NCBI GenBank assembly: GCA_964625845.1
Contig: CAZVBN010000002.1
Coordinates: 8,160-72,159 of the forward strand
Source of the DNA: Nanogingivalis sp964625845
Lineage (GTDB): Bacteria > Patescibacteriota > Saccharimonadia > Saccharimonadales > Saccharimonadaceae
DNA length: 64,000 bases
Direction: 5' to 3'
The notes beneath the pieces were generated by a model, which saw nothing but the letters and a program-made list of their open reading frames with translations, made no database searches and was not told the DNA's origin. Positions 23,383 through 32,687 of the stretch are shown here, piece after piece. Each line of letters begins with the position of its first letter. Position 1 is the first letter of the stretch. The translations under genes were made by a program, and so were the position numbers.

Positions 23383-24246
23383 ATGGAAATTTTAATATTA
23401 ATATTGTTGTCGATGATTCTGTTCGTTGCGTGGATTATTTTTGTGGTTTTCGCGGCGATTTATTTGAGCCGACTCTCCAAAGAAATCAGCGTGAAAAACA
23501 TCCGAAACGCTTCGATTTTTTCGGTGCTTGGTTTTGGCTGGTTGATTGGTTTGATCGTTTATTTCATTTCAATTAAGCCAAAAGCTGATCAATACGAAGA
23601 AACTAAATCTGTTGGATTACAAGGATTTTTCATTGGTTTGGGTATTCAAATAGCGATGTCCTTGATTGCGTTTTTGCCATTCGCGCTGATTTTGCCGGCA
23701 CAAATCCATAAAACCACAGAGCGAATTCAATCTTCGATCAATGCGCCTAGTGAAAAATCGACCACAACAGGTGAAAATACCAGCGCGAACGATTCGTCAA
23801 GCCTTTTCGTCAACAAAGAAAAAACTTTTTCGATCGATTTTCCTTGCCAAGCCAGCGAAATCAAAACCGAAACATCCGAAAATCTGACAATTTACGGATG
23901 CAAAGAAAAATACGCCGTGTTGTATGGCGAGCTCGGCTCTGAAGATTTGACCAGCGAAGATATTCAATACGTCTTGGACGAATCGGTAAATAAGGCTTTC
24001 GCGGCGGAAACAATCATCGTTAGCGAAAACGGAACTTTCAAAGGCGCTCCAGCGCGAACAATCGTCGCCGAAGCAGCCGGCGGACTACAGACAATTTACG
24101 ACAAAATATTCATCCGAAGAAACAGTAGTGGCGTATATGAAATGTGGCAAATTATGGTTAATAACACCAGCGAAAGCGACATCGACGCGGAACTGCTAAA
24201 AATCGAAAACGACGATTTCGCTTCAACTTTTGAATTCTTGAAATAA
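23383..24246 (+). CDS. Membrane-anchored protein with extracytoplasmic domain
   Basis: A 287-residue protein. Three hydrophobic helices occupy roughly residues 1-115 (ILILILLSMILFVAWIIFVVF; ASIFSVLGFGWLIGLIVYFI; a long one ending FALILPAQ). They are followed by a Ser/Thr-rich linker and a C-terminal domain of about 135 residues that opens LFVNKEKTFSIDFPCQASEI, similar to PsbP/lipoprotein-like domains that begin F-x-V-x-FP. Two cysteines (FPCQ, YGCK) could form a disulfide. Function unknown. It converges on the TPR gene. Confidence 0.65.
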   Translation: MEILILILLSMILFVAWIIFVVFAAIYLSRLSKEISVKNIRNASIFSVLGFGWLIGLIVYFISIKPKADQYEETKSVGLQGFFIGLGIQIAMSLIAFLPFALILPAQIHKTTERIQSSINAPSEKSTTTGENTSANDSSSLFVNKEKTFSIDFPCQASEIKTETSENLTIYGCKEKYAVLYGELGSEDLTSEDIQYVLDESVNKAFAAETIIVSENGTFKGAPARTIVAEAAGGLQTIYDKIFIRRNSSGVYEMWQIMVNNTSESDIDAELLKIENDDFASTFEFLK

Positions 24247-24248
24247 AA

Positions 24249-24275
24249 TATAACCCTGTGCGGGTTATATTTTTT
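24249..24275. terminator. Bidirectional terminator between convergent genes
   Basis: AAATATAACCC-tgtgc-GGGTTATATTTTTTT. T-runs on both strands serve the membrane protein gene (+) and the TPR gene (-). Confidence 0.7.
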
Positions 24276-24921
24276 TGGCTGTGGTATTTTCGAGACGATT
24301 TTGACGAATGGTTTTTCGGTCTGCTTTGACTTCATCCAATCGCTGCTTGATTTCTTGCGCTTTTTCAGTGTTGCCGGCTTTTAGATATAGTGAGCCAAGC
24401 GAACGCAAAATTTGTGGCCGACCATCGAGCTCAACGGCTTTTTCGAGCGCCGAAATCGCAGCTTTATTTTCGCCGAGATTTTCTAGAGCTTTGGCATAAG
24501 CGATATATCGCGTCGGAAGCGTATTTTCGAGCTCTAGAGCCTGCTCAAACGCCAGCGCCGCCTTTCGATAATCTTGAGTTTCTAGATAGATTAGGCCAAC
24601 GTTATGAAGGCTCGACGGTGAACTTTCTAGGCTCTGCGCGATCTCGAAACATTCAATCGCTTCGTCGAAGTTTTTTTGACCGGCGTAAATGATGCCAAGT
24701 CGATTATACGCCGTCGCGTTTTTTTCATCGAAACGCAAAATCGTCAGCAAAATCTTCTCGGCGCGAAGGTATTTTTTATCAATAATCGCCTCCTGTGCCG
24801 CTCGCCACAATTTATCAAGCTTAGACGAAATATTGTCCGGCAAAGACGTTTTCGCGAGCTCCTCGGGCTTTTTATAGAGAATATACCCAGCCAGAAGCAA
24901 CAATAAAATAACTATAAACAT
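24265..24921 (-). CDS. TPR-repeat protein with N-terminal membrane anchor
   Basis: A 218-residue protein. A hydrophobic N-terminal helix (MFIVILLLLLAGYILY) anchors a cytoplasmic or outside domain made of about four TPR units, for example NATAYNRLGIIYAGQKNFDEA and SLHNVGLIYLETQDYRKAALA. TPRs bind protein partners; none can be named. Upstream lie the DNA polymerase and tRNA-related genes on the same strand, with only a short gap. Confidence 0.75.
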   Translation of the reverse strand: MFIVILLLLLAGYILYKKPEELAKTSLPDNISSKLDKLWRAAQEAIIDKKYLRAEKILLTILRFDEKNATAYNRLGIIYAGQKNFDEAIECFEIAQSLESSPSSLHNVGLIYLETQDYRKAALAFEQALELENTLPTRYIAYAKALENLGENKAAISALEKAVELDGRPQILRSLGSLYLKAGNTEKAQEIKQRLDEVKADRKTIRQNRLENTTAKKI

Positions 24922-24959
24922 ACTTAAATTATACCACAGTTGATTAAAATTTGAAATGC

Positions 24960-25754
24960 TTATCCCAAAATTATCGCCAAAAATGAGAGTTTAATATTGC
25001 CGTTTTGTGAGATTTTTTTGTGAATTGACAGTAGTTTTCCGGCTTCGGTGGCGTTTTTTGTGGCGGTTTTTTCGTTGATCGTAGAATGAAGGATTTTTAA
25101 GGCTTCCTCAATGAAGTCTAACGCTTTCTCGCGGTCGTTTTTTAGCTCGCCGACAAGTGTTAGTTTTTCGAATGCAGAACCAGCTAGCCATTTTTTCGCC
25201 ATTTCGACACTTTCGAGTTTTTGTGCGAAATATTTTTTATCGCCAGCGAGTTTTTCGAGTTCGGCCGGCAAACCATTGGCGAGAAAAAGAATTTGTCGCG
25301 TTTTAGCTTCGTCGAGCTTGAATTTTTTGAGGACTTTTAGGCTTTCCAGATCTGAAATCGGCGAAATTTTGGCGATTTGCGAGCGCGAACGAACTGTCGG
25401 CAAAAAACTCTCCGCCGAATTTGCGAGAAGCACAAAATGAAGATTCGAACGAGGCTCTTCGAGCGATTTCAGGAATTTATTTTGCGCCTGCTCGTTCATT
25501 TTTTCGGCAGAATGAAAAATAATAAATTGCTGGCGAGAATTTTTTCCGCGAATTTTTTGTTGAATCTCCAAAATATCGTCAGCGTTGATAATTTCGGTTT
25601 TTTGCCCAGCGTGAATTTGCGGCAAAAAGTCGATAATTTCGGCTTTAGCAGGAAATTTAATCTGTTTTTTTGCAAAATCAAAACCGTAGCCACGAGGAAC
25701 TTCAACGATCGTGGCGTGAGAATTTTGGATGATTTTGCTCAAATTTTGATTCAT
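24960..25754 (-). CDS. holB: DNA polymerase III delta' -like clamp-loader subunit
   Basis: A 264-residue AAA+ protein without a Walker A motif. The core HSAEKMNEQAQNKFLKSLEEPRSNLHFVLLAN then PTVRSRSQ is the signature of delta', including the SRC-like arginine finger region (RSRS). It would help load the sliding clamp. The protein is shorter than typical delta' (about 330), mainly through loss of the zinc module. Start: ATG at 25754; a TTG two codons upstream is possible. Confidence 0.8.
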   Translation of the reverse strand: MNQNLSKIIQNSHATIVEVPRGYGFDFAKKQIKFPAKAEIIDFLPQIHAGQKTEIINADDILEIQQKIRGKNSRQQFIIFHSAEKMNEQAQNKFLKSLEEPRSNLHFVLLANSAESFLPTVRSRSQIAKISPISDLESLKVLKKFKLDEAKTRQILFLANGLPAELEKLAGDKKYFAQKLESVEMAKKWLAGSAFEKLTLVGELKNDREKALDFIEEALKILHSTINEKTATKNATEAGKLLSIHKKISQNGNIKLSFLAIILG

Positions 25755-25768
25755 TTTCAACTTTCGAG

Positions 25769-26965
25769 TTATTTCTGCTTCATTTTTTCTTCGAATTCTG
25801 CTGGAATTTTCGACTCAAAAATCATTCGCTGACTGTCGCGTTCGCCGTTTTTTGGCGGAATTGTAATTTCCAGACTCGCCGCGTGAAGAAACATTCGCTC
25901 TTCACTTTCACTTTTCGAGATGGTTTTGTCATAAACTTTGTCGCCCAAAATTGGGTGGCCGAGATAATTCAAATGAACGCGAAGTTGGTGTGTGCGGCCA
26001 GTTTTTGGCTCTAATTTCAGTAGTGAAAACTTGTCATTTTCAGCCAAAACTTCGTATTTCGTTTGCGCAGACTTACCCTTGATATCAACCCAAAAAGTGC
26101 TCGGTGCGGAATTATTGCGAGCGATCGGCAAGTCGATGAGCGCTTTTTTCTGCTTCAAACTTCCCTTTACGATTGCGAAATAAGTTTTTTTGGCGGTTCG
26201 TTCAGAGAATTGTTTTTGGAGTTTTTTGGCGGCAGAGTAGGTTTTTGCGCCGATAATCACGCCAGAAGTTTCGCGGTCGAGCCGATGAATGATTCCAACG
26301 CGGTTCGTGCCTTCGCCGAATTTTGCGCCACGGCTTTCGAAAAAGTCCGCCACGGTAAATTCATCGTTCAAAACACCTTTGGAATGTGTCAAAATTCCAC
26401 GCGGTTTGTTGATCGTGATGACATTTTCGTCTTCAAAAATCACTTCGAAATTTTGCGTTTCGCGTTGTTTTTTGGGAATTTCAAGCTCGATTTTGTCGAA
26501 TTCACCAACCAAATCTTTTGGCTTGGTCGCGATTTTGCCGTTAATTTTCACGAAACCATTTTTGATATATTTTTGAATTGTAGCGCGCGAAAGCTCGGGA
26601 TTTTGCGATTTTAGCACGACATCGACACGCAATTTACTCGGAATATTCTGAAAAAGGTAAATATCCTTGCCCTCGAACGGCAAAGCAAAGCTCGTAAGAT
26701 CGTCGAACGGATTTTCGAGAAGCCGACCTTCGACCTCACCGAAAGTCATTTTTAACAGATTGAGAATGTAGTTTTCATCATCTTCGGCCGTGCCGTCATT
26801 AACAACGAAAAACTTGTCTCCCAAAAATTTGAAGCTAAAAAGCTCGGAAAATTCGTCGGGCGTGGTTTTTTTGAGCTCTTCGATTTGGCGCGGAACATTT
26901 TCTTCGCCTGCCACGCCAAATTTTCGCAAAATCTTCAAAATGTCGCCAGAATTAAACTTTGCCAT
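25769..26965 (-). CDS. Pseudouridine synthase, RluA/RluD family
   Basis: A 398-residue enzyme. An S4-like RNA-binding part (LRVDVVLKSQNPELSRATIQ) precedes the catalytic domain with the active Asp in IIHRLDRETSGVIIGAK, and GRTHQLRVHLNYLGHPILGD. It isomerises uridines in 23S rRNA or tRNA. Unusual: about 100 extra N-terminal residues before the S4 domain (KFNSGDILKILRKFGVAG), of unknown role. Abuts trpS by one base, so it is co-transcribed. Confidence 0.9.
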   Translation of the reverse strand: MAKFNSGDILKILRKFGVAGEENVPRQIEELKKTTPDEFSELFSFKFLGDKFFVVNDGTAEDDENYILNLLKMTFGEVEGRLLENPFDDLTSFALPFEGKDIYLFQNIPSKLRVDVVLKSQNPELSRATIQKYIKNGFVKINGKIATKPKDLVGEFDKIELEIPKKQRETQNFEVIFEDENVITINKPRGILTHSKGVLNDEFTVADFFESRGAKFGEGTNRVGIIHRLDRETSGVIIGAKTYSAAKKLQKQFSERTAKKTYFAIVKGSLKQKKALIDLPIARNNSAPSTFWVDIKGKSAQTKYEVLAENDKFSLLKLEPKTGRTHQLRVHLNYLGHPILGDKVYDKTISKSESEERMFLHAASLEITIPPKNGERDSQRMIFESKIPAEFEEKMKQK

Positions 26966-27997
26966 TTAAGCCTCGCTTTCGAAATAATCGATTTTCATCG
27001 CGCGTTTGACTTCTGCCAAAGTTTTCGAAGTTTGAAGTCGCGCTTTTTCGTTTCCGGCTCGCAAAATTTCATAGACTTTTTCTGGATTTTTGGCAAGTTC
27101 GGCTCGGCGTTCTCGAATCGGCTTCAAAATTTCATCCAAAACTTCGATTAGATATTTTTTTACCGCGACATCGCCCAAACCGCCACGCTGGTAGTGAGCT
27201 TTCATTTCGGCGACTTTTTCTTTATCCTTAGCAAAAATATCAAGGTAGGCAAAAACCACATTTCCTTCGATTTTGCCGGGATCTTCGACACGAATATGAT
27301 CGGGGTCGGTGTACATTTTCATCACTTTGTCGCGCATTTCTTCGAAAGAATCGCCCAAATAAATGCCGTTATTGAGGCTTTTACTCATTTTGGCATCCAT
27401 TCCGTTAATTCCCGGCAAGCGACGCTCAATTCCGGCCGGCGGCAAAATCGCTTCCGGCTCAACGAGAACTTCTTGCTCGTAAGTTTGGTTGAAGCTTCGA
27501 GCGATCTCGCGAGTGAGTTCGATCATCGGCAATTGGTCTTCGCCAACTGGCACGTGCGTAGCTTTGAATGCTGTGATGTCGGCCGCTTGCGAAATCGGAT
27601 AGAACACGAAGCCGCTTGGCACACCTTCGCCGAAGTTTTTTTGCTTGATTTCAGTTTTGACGGTTGGATTTCGCTCGAGGCGCGCGATCGAGACAAGGTT
27701 CGCGTAAAACATCGCGAGCTCGGGAAGTTCAGGGATTTGACTTTGAATAAAAATTGTAGTTTTGGTTGGGTCGATGCCGACAGCGAGATAATCGAGCGCG
27801 ACTTCAAGCACGTTTTCGCGGACTTTTTCGGGATTTTTGGCGTTGTCGGTGAGCGCCTGCGCGTCGGCGATCATAATGTAAGTTTCAAATTCGCCCGAAT
27901 TTTGAAGTTCGACGCGATTTTTTAGGCTTCCAACGAAATGCCCAATGTGAAGTTTGCCGGTTGGACGATCGCCCGTTAGAATGATTTTTTTAGACAT
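26966..27997 (-). CDS. trpS: Tryptophanyl-tRNA synthetase
   Basis: A 343-residue class I aminoacyl-tRNA synthetase. HIGH-type motif in TGDRPTGKLHIGHFVGSL; KMSKS in MDAKMSKSLNNGIYLG; tryptophan pocket around DNLPVGEDQLPMIELTREI. It charges tRNA-Trp, whose gene is at 15456. The ATG at 27997 overlaps the end of the hydrolase gene by 8 nt, and GGAGG sits 6 nt upstream. Confidence 0.95.
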   Translation of the reverse strand: MSKKIILTGDRPTGKLHIGHFVGSLKNRVELQNSGEFETYIMIADAQALTDNAKNPEKVRENVLEVALDYLAVGIDPTKTTIFIQSQIPELPELAMFYANLVSIARLERNPTVKTEIKQKNFGEGVPSGFVFYPISQAADITAFKATHVPVGEDQLPMIELTREIARSFNQTYEQEVLVEPEAILPPAGIERRLPGINGMDAKMSKSLNNGIYLGDSFEEMRDKVMKMYTDPDHIRVEDPGKIEGNVVFAYLDIFAKDKEKVAEMKAHYQRGGLGDVAVKKYLIEVLDEILKPIRERRAELAKNPEKVYEILRAGNEKARLQTSKTLAEVKRAMKIDYFESEA

Positions 27998-28805
27998 TTT
28001 CCTCCTTTGTGGAATTATTTATGGTTTTCGAGATGCGTTTGATAATTTCGGCGGTCGGATCGTGAGAAGCCAGCACGCGCGAAGTGGAAATTTGCGGGTT
28101 GATTCGGCCAAGTTTGCGAATATTTCGCCCAATCACCACTGGATCGAATGCGCCGTAAAATATTTGTGTGGGCGTTTGGATTTTCGAAAGCGTTTCAAAG
28201 GTGTTTTGCTGAACGATCGCCTCTTTGAGCGCACGCCGAATCGGTCGAAATTGCTCTTGATTTTCGATTTTCTCAACTTTGACTGCGCCAGTTTGAATCA
28301 CGCCGTTGATAAAATCAAGCGACTTCTCGGGATTTTTGATAATCGCCTCGTAGCCTTTTTGGAGAATTTTTTCTTGAATCCCGCTTTCTTCATCTTCTTT
28401 TGAGTAAATTGGTGGCGAAATCAAGAAAATTTTGTCGGCGAGCCGAGGATATTTTTGAGCAAATTCCGCCGAAATCAGCGAGCCCATCGAGTGGCCAACC
28501 AAAAAAACTGGCTTTTTCATTTTTTTTAAATGAATCATGGTTCTGCCGAGCGCGCGAGCTTGAGCTTCTAAGGATTGGGCGCCGCCCCAACTTGGTTTTG
28601 GTGAATTTCCGTGTCCAAGCAAATCGACCGCGTAAATATTGACATTTCCGTCGATCAGCCCACTTGCCGTGCGCCAACTTTCGCGACTGCTGGCGATTCC
28701 GTGAAGAAAAATCACCACCGCGCGTGGATTTTTGACCTTTCGAAACGTCTCGAAATTCAATCGATACGGAACGCGCAAGTTTTTGTGGAGAAATTCGTCG
28801 AACAT
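27990..28805 (-). CDS. Alpha/beta hydrolase (monoacylglycerol-lipase-like)
   Basis: A 271-residue serine hydrolase. Oxyanion region VIFLHGIASSRESW, nucleophile in VGHSMGSLISAEFAQ, acid in YGAFDPVV, and the catalytic His in LASHDPTAEIIKR. A lipase or esterase is most likely; the substrate is open. Start: ATG at 28805, two or three bases after the start predicted by an extended -10 (TG-TTATAAT, 28820-28815). Codons further upstream overlap that promoter. Leads the operon hydrolase-trpS-rluD-holB. Confidence 0.82.
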   Translation of the reverse strand: MFDEFLHKNLRVPYRLNFETFRKVKNPRAVVIFLHGIASSRESWRTASGLIDGNVNIYAVDLLGHGNSPKPSWGGAQSLEAQARALGRTMIHLKKMKKPVFLVGHSMGSLISAEFAQKYPRLADKIFLISPPIYSKEDEESGIQEKILQKGYEAIIKNPEKSLDFINGVIQTGAVKVEKIENQEQFRPIRRALKEAIVQQNTFETLSKIQTPTQIFYGAFDPVVIGRNIRKLGRINPQISTSRVLASHDPTAEIIKRISKTINNSTKEENV

Positions 28806-28879
28806 ACTTTTTATATTATAACATTTTTGAAGCAAAAAGAAAACAACCACCTTTCGATGATTGCTTTCGTTTTTGCAAA

Positions 28880-29278
28880 TTAACGTTTCGAGAATTGTTC
28901 GCGTTTGCGAGCGCTTCGAAGACCGTATTTTTTGCGTTCTTTTTCGCGTGGATCGCGTTTTAGAAGTTCGGCTTTCTTCAAAACTGGGCGAAGGTCGGCG
29001 TGAGCGACTGTCAAAGCTTTTGAAATCGCAAGCTTGATAGCGTCAACTTGTCCCGCAAGACCACCACCGTTAACTTTGATTGTAATGTCGAATTCTTTTT
29101 GCTTTCCAACCAACGCAAGCGGATCTGTTACTTCTGCCAACATTGTTTTGTTGCCGTCAAAGTAATCAAGAGCTGGTTTGTCGTTGATTGTCAAGTTACC
29201 TTTTCCTGCGAAAAGTCGAGCGCGAGCTGTTGCGGCTTTTCGTCGGCCAAGACCGTAGAAATATTTTGCTTCAGCCAT
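28880..29278 (-). CDS. rpsI: Ribosomal protein uS9
   Basis: A 132-residue small-subunit protein. FYGLGRRKAATARARLFAGKG near the start and the C-terminal tail DPREKERKKYGLRSARKREQFSKR, which reaches the P-site tRNA, are diagnostic. It follows rplM with 2 nt between, the usual rplM-rpsI pair, and ends the alpha-operon block. Confidence 0.97.
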   Translation of the reverse strand: MAEAKYFYGLGRRKAATARARLFAGKGNLTINDKPALDYFDGNKTMLAEVTDPLALVGKQKEFDITIKVNGGGLAGQVDAIKLAISKALTVAHADLRPVLKKAELLKRDPREKERKKYGLRSARKREQFSKR

Positions 29279-29280
29279 AA

Positions 29281-29727
29281 TTATTTAACCTCAACTTTCT
29301 CTGGTTTTTGAGCAGCGTGATTGTGCTCTGCGCCAGCGTAAACTTTCAAGCGTTTCATTCGATCGTCTCGAAGTTTATTTGTTGGAAGCATTCCGTAAAC
29401 CGCTTTTTCGATAATCATAGCTGGATTTTTTTCTCGAAGTTCTTTCAAAGAAGCTTCTTTCAATCCACCAGGAAAACCGCTGTGTCGGTAGTACATTTTG
29501 TCTTCTTCTTTATTGCCAGTTACTTTAACTTTTTCGGCATTAATAACAACTACGAAATCACCGCCGTCTGTGTGTGGAGTGAAAGTTGCTTTGTTTTTGC
29601 CTGAAAGCAAAGTGGCAATTTTCGCGCTTAGGCGACCAAGAGTTGGAGCTTCAGCGGCGTCGATAAGATGCCATTTTCGCTCAACTTCAGTTGGTTTTTG
29701 TGAATAAGTTTTTGCATTAACAGCCAT
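29281..29727 (-). CDS. rplM: Ribosomal protein uL13
   Basis: A 148-residue protein with ERKWHLIDAAEAPTLGRLSAK and the core KMYYRHSGFPGGLKEASL. Placed one base after rplQ and before rpsI, the common order in this group. The C-terminal HNHAAQKPEKVEVK is a short extension. Confidence 0.97.
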   Translation of the reverse strand: MAVNAKTYSQKPTEVERKWHLIDAAEAPTLGRLSAKIATLLSGKNKATFTPHTDGGDFVVVINAEKVKVTGNKEEDKMYYRHSGFPGGLKEASLKELREKNPAMIIEKAVYGMLPTNKLRDDRMKRLKVYAGAEHNHAAQKPEKVEVK

Positions 29728-30111
29728 TTACTTATCCTCGCTATCGTGTTTAATTTCATCAACAAATTCGATAGACGCCATATGATCAGCGTCGCCTCGA
29801 CGGATTCGAGTTCGTTCTACTCGCAAATGACCACTGTTTCGACCACATAGTTGTGGAGCGATAACATCAACAAGTTTGTTGGCGGCTTCGATATTTCCAA
29901 GTTTAGCCATAACTTGTCGTCGATTATGTAGATCACCTTTTTTAGCTTTGGTGATAAGCTTTTCTGTGTAGCGCAAAGTCTCTTTGGCTTTTGGCAAAGT
30001 TGTTTCGATTTTGCCGTGAATCACTAGCGAAGTCGCTAGGCCTTTGAGGAGCGCTCGGCGTTGGTCGCGTTCACGACCAAATTTTCGCCCTTTATATCCA
30101 TGTCGGTGCAT
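29728..30111 (-). CDS. rplQ: Ribosomal protein bL17
   Basis: A 127-residue protein starting MHRHGYKGRKFGRERDQRRAL, with the conserved TTLPKAKETLRYTEKLI and the C-terminal RRGDADHMASIEFV. It follows rpoA by one base, as in most bacteria. Confidence 0.97.
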   Translation of the reverse strand: MHRHGYKGRKFGRERDQRRALLKGLATSLVIHGKIETTLPKAKETLRYTEKLITKAKKGDLHNRRQVMAKLGNIEAANKLVDVIAPQLCGRNSGHLRVERTRIRRGDADHMASIEFVDEIKHDSEDK

Positions 30112-30112
30112 A

Positions 30113-31036
30113 TTATAAATTTAACTCCGCTATTTTATCTTTAACTTCATCAAGAGCCTTGCTTCCAAAGCCTTTGAGTTCACGCAAATCTTGTTCGGTA
30201 AGGTTAATCAAATCGTGAACGGTGCGAATGTCGTTGTTAACAAGCGCATTTGTTGTTCGAGCTGTCAAGTTTAAGTCTTCGATTGGAGTTAGAAGTTCGT
30301 TAGATTCATCTTCTTCACTTTCACCAAGCGCAGGAGCGGCTTGAACTTCTGTGCTGCCAGCAAGTGCTGAGTATTGGTTCACCAAAATTGCCGCCGCTTG
30401 CTCGAAGGCTTCGCGAGGAGTTAGAGAACCGTCAGTTTCAACTGTAAGATCTAGTCGATCCAAGTTTGAATTCTGACCAACACGAGTGCTGTCAACTTTG
30501 TAACGAACACGCAAAACTGGGCTAAAAATCGCATCTAGGGCGATCATGTCGCTGTGTAGGCGATCTTCGCTTGAATTTTCGATTGTTTTGTAGCCGTGAC
30601 CAGATTCAACAACGAAATTCATTACGATTTTAGTTTTGGCATCATCGATAGTCGCAATAATCTGATCTGGGTTTACGACTTCCACGTCAGCATTCGCTTC
30701 GATGTCGCCCGCAGTAATTACGCCAGCACCAGATTTTTCCAATCGAAGTTCAACTGGACTATCAGTGTGTGCTTTGAATTTGATATTTTTAAGATTTAGC
30801 ATAATGTCAACAACATCTTCTTTTACACCTTCAATGGCTGTAAATTCGTGGTTAACACCTTCAATCTTAAACGCAACGATTGCTGCGCCGTTGATGCTCG
30901 AAAGCAAAACGCGACGCAAGCTGTTTCCAAGCGTATTGCCGTAACCAGGTTCAAGCGGTTTTACGACAAAAGTTGCCGCATTTTCGCTAATATCCTGAAT
31001 TTCAGCCAACGCTGGATTGTGAATTAATTTTGACAT
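30113..31036 (-). CDS. rpoA: RNA polymerase alpha subunit
   Basis: A 307-residue subunit. The N-terminal dimerisation domain has VKPLEPGYGNTLGNSLRRVLLSS. The C-terminal domain has LNLTARTTNALVNNDIRTVHDL and LKGFGSKALDEVKDK for promoter UP-element and regulator contacts. Start: ATG at 31036, with AAGGAG upstream; in-frame codons back to 31081 overlap rpsD and are unlikely to be used. Confidence 0.97.
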   Translation of the reverse strand: MSKLIHNPALAEIQDISENAATFVVKPLEPGYGNTLGNSLRRVLLSSINGAAIVAFKIEGVNHEFTAIEGVKEDVVDIMLNLKNIKFKAHTDSPVELRLEKSGAGVITAGDIEANADVEVVNPDQIIATIDDAKTKIVMNFVVESGHGYKTIENSSEDRLHSDMIALDAIFSPVLRVRYKVDSTRVGQNSNLDRLDLTVETDGSLTPREAFEQAAAILVNQYSALAGSTEVQAAPALGESEEDESNELLTPIEDLNLTARTTNALVNNDIRTVHDLINLTEQDLRELKGFGSKALDEVKDKIAELNL

Positions 31037-31061
31037 ATAAACTTTTAGCTCCTTACCCTTT

Positions 31062-31679
31062 TTATCGTGAGTAGTACTCAACGATTAGCTGTTCGTTAAT
31101 TCCAGTTTCTGCTTCTTCTCGTTTTGGAAGACCAGTGATTTTAACTGTCATTTTTTTGCTGTCAGCTTTTAGCCAGCTTAGTGGAGCTGGATTTGCGTCA
31201 GCAACAACATTTTCAAGATTTGTGAAATAGCCAGTTTTTTGGCTTTTTGGTCGCACAACGATTTCATCATCAGCTTTTACGCGGATTGATGGAATGTCAA
31301 CGCGACGACCGTTCAACATAAAGTGTCCGTGGCTCACCAACTGTCGTGCCTGTCGGCGTGAAGTTGCGAAACCTGCGCGATAAATTACGTTATCGAGGCG
31401 CAATTCAAGAAGTTGAAGGAGGTTTTCACCAGCCAAACCTTCACGACGTGAAGCCTCTTTCATTAGGCGTGCGAATTGTTTTTCAAGCAATCCGTAAAGT
31501 CGGCGAACTTTTTGTTTTTCGCGCAACTGAACTGCGTACAAACTTGGTTTTCCTTGTCGAGCGCCTGAGTGCTGACCTGGAATTCCGCTTTTTCGTGCCA
31601 TAATTTTGACAGCTTTTGGGTGAAGGGCGTAGCCTTCGCGGCGAGATTGTTTAACAATCGGAGACCTATCTCGTGCCAT
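31062..31679 (-). CDS. rpsD: Ribosomal protein uS4
   Basis: A 205-residue protein with an S4 RNA-binding domain (LDNVIYRAGFATSRRQARQLVSHGHFMLNGRRVDIPS). The N-terminal part lacks zinc cysteines. Located in the usual rpsM-rpsK-rpsD-rpoA order; in other bacteria S4 represses this operon. Confidence 0.97.
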   Translation of the reverse strand: MARDRSPIVKQSRREGYALHPKAVKIMARKSGIPGQHSGARQGKPSLYAVQLREKQKVRRLYGLLEKQFARLMKEASRREGLAGENLLQLLELRLDNVIYRAGFATSRRQARQLVSHGHFMLNGRRVDIPSIRVKADDEIVVRPKSQKTGYFTNLENVVADANPAPLSWLKADSKKMTVKITGLPKREEAETGINEQLIVEYYSR

Positions 31680-31682
31680 AAA

Positions 31683-32069
31683 TTAAGCCCTCCTTGCTTT
31701 CTTTGGACGAACGCCACCGTGTGGAACGCCAGTCACATCTTTAATACTATCAACAGTGATGTTCAAGTTTGAAAGTGAACGAATCGCTGAGTCGCGACCA
31801 AGTCCAACACCTTTCACGAAAACATCTACCGAGCCAAGACCGTAAAGAGTCTTTGCGTTTTCGGCTGCTTTTTCAGTAGCAACCTGCGCTGCGTATGCAG
31901 TTCCTTTTTTGCTTCCGCGGAAGCCACAAGCACCAGCACTTGCCGCTGTCAACACATTACCTTTTTTGTCTGAGAAAGTAATGATTGTATTGTTGAAAGT
32001 AGCTTGAATGTGCATTTGACCTGAAGGAACAGATCGGCGCTGTTTTTTACGACTAACTTTTTCTGCCAT
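31683..32069 (-). CDS. rpsK: Ribosomal protein uS11
   Basis: A 128-residue protein with GQMHIQATFNNTIITFSDKKG, GLGRDSAIRSL and the C-terminal VTGVPHGGVRPKKARRA. It lines the mRNA exit channel of the 30S subunit. Confidence 0.98.
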   Translation of the reverse strand: MAEKVSRKKQRRSVPSGQMHIQATFNNTIITFSDKKGNVLTAASAGACGFRGSKKGTAYAAQVATEKAAENAKTLYGLGSVDVFVKGVGLGRDSAIRSLSNLNITVDSIKDVTGVPHGGVRPKKARRA

Positions 32070-32090
32070 ATTCTTATTCCTTTCTTAATT

Positions 32091-32477
32091 TTAGGTCTTA
32101 CTTGCTGCTTTCGGCTGTGCTCCACCAACGGCGATTGCGCGACCCTTGCGAGTTCGTGCGTTCGTTCGTGTGCGCTGACCGTTTACAGGCAAGCCTGCTT
32201 TGTGTCGCATACCTTTGTAATTGTTAATGTCTTTTAGACGTTTAATATTATTTACTACGAGGCGTTGTAGATCACCTTCTACAGTGTAATCATTGTCGAT
32301 GATTTCACGTAGTTTCTGTTCTTCAGCCTCGGTGAGATCTTTCACCCGAGTGGTCGGCTCAATTTTAGCCGCCGCAAGGATGGATCGTGAAGTTGTTTCG
32401 CCAATACCGTAAATGTAAGTAAGAGCGACCCAAACTTGTTTTTCTGCTGGGATTGTTACCCCTGCGATTCGAGCCAT
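32091..32477 (-). CDS. rpsM: Ribosomal protein uS13
   Basis: A 128-residue protein: ARIAGVTIPAEKQVWVALTYIYGIG, and the basic tail MRHKAGLPVNGQRTRTNARTRKG that contacts tRNA. It begins 2 nt after the rpmJ stop. Confidence 0.98.
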   Translation of the reverse strand: MARIAGVTIPAEKQVWVALTYIYGIGETTSRSILAAAKIEPTTRVKDLTEAEEQKLREIIDNDYTVEGDLQRLVVNNIKRLKDINNYKGMRHKAGLPVNGQRTRTNARTRKGRAIAVGGAQPKAASKT

Positions 32478-32479
32478 AC

Positions 32480-32596
32480 TTAACCCTGCCTTTGCTTATT
32501 CTTAGGTTTTTTCTTGTTGATGACACGTAGTCGGCCTTTTCGGCGAACTAAAATGTCATCAGGACTGATTTTTTTAACACTCGCACGAACTTTCAT
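32480..32596 (-). CDS. rpmJ: Ribosomal protein bL36 (zinc-free form)
   Basis: A 38-residue protein: MKVRASVKKISPDDILVRRK, then GRLRVINKKKPKNKQRQG. The frame and ends (KVRASVKKI..., ...KQRQG) are those of bL36, but the zinc residues (three Cys and one His) are replaced, for example by SPDD, so it is the C- form. It lies between infA and rpsM, the standard place. Confidence 0.93.
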   Translation of the reverse strand: MKVRASVKKISPDDILVRRKGRLRVINKKKPKNKQRQG

Positions 32597-32687
32597 GAGT
32601 GTAAAACTCCTTATCCTTTAGGTTGATATTATCTACAAGCCTCAAAACGATAAATCGGCCGTTTTTTGGACGGTGAAAATATAATTT

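Noticed and set aside
27194..27925. Long plus-strand frame (243 codons) opposite trpS
   Set aside because: It is antisense to a well-supported synthetase gene, has no Shine-Dalgarno or promoter and a composition typical of a mirrored frame.
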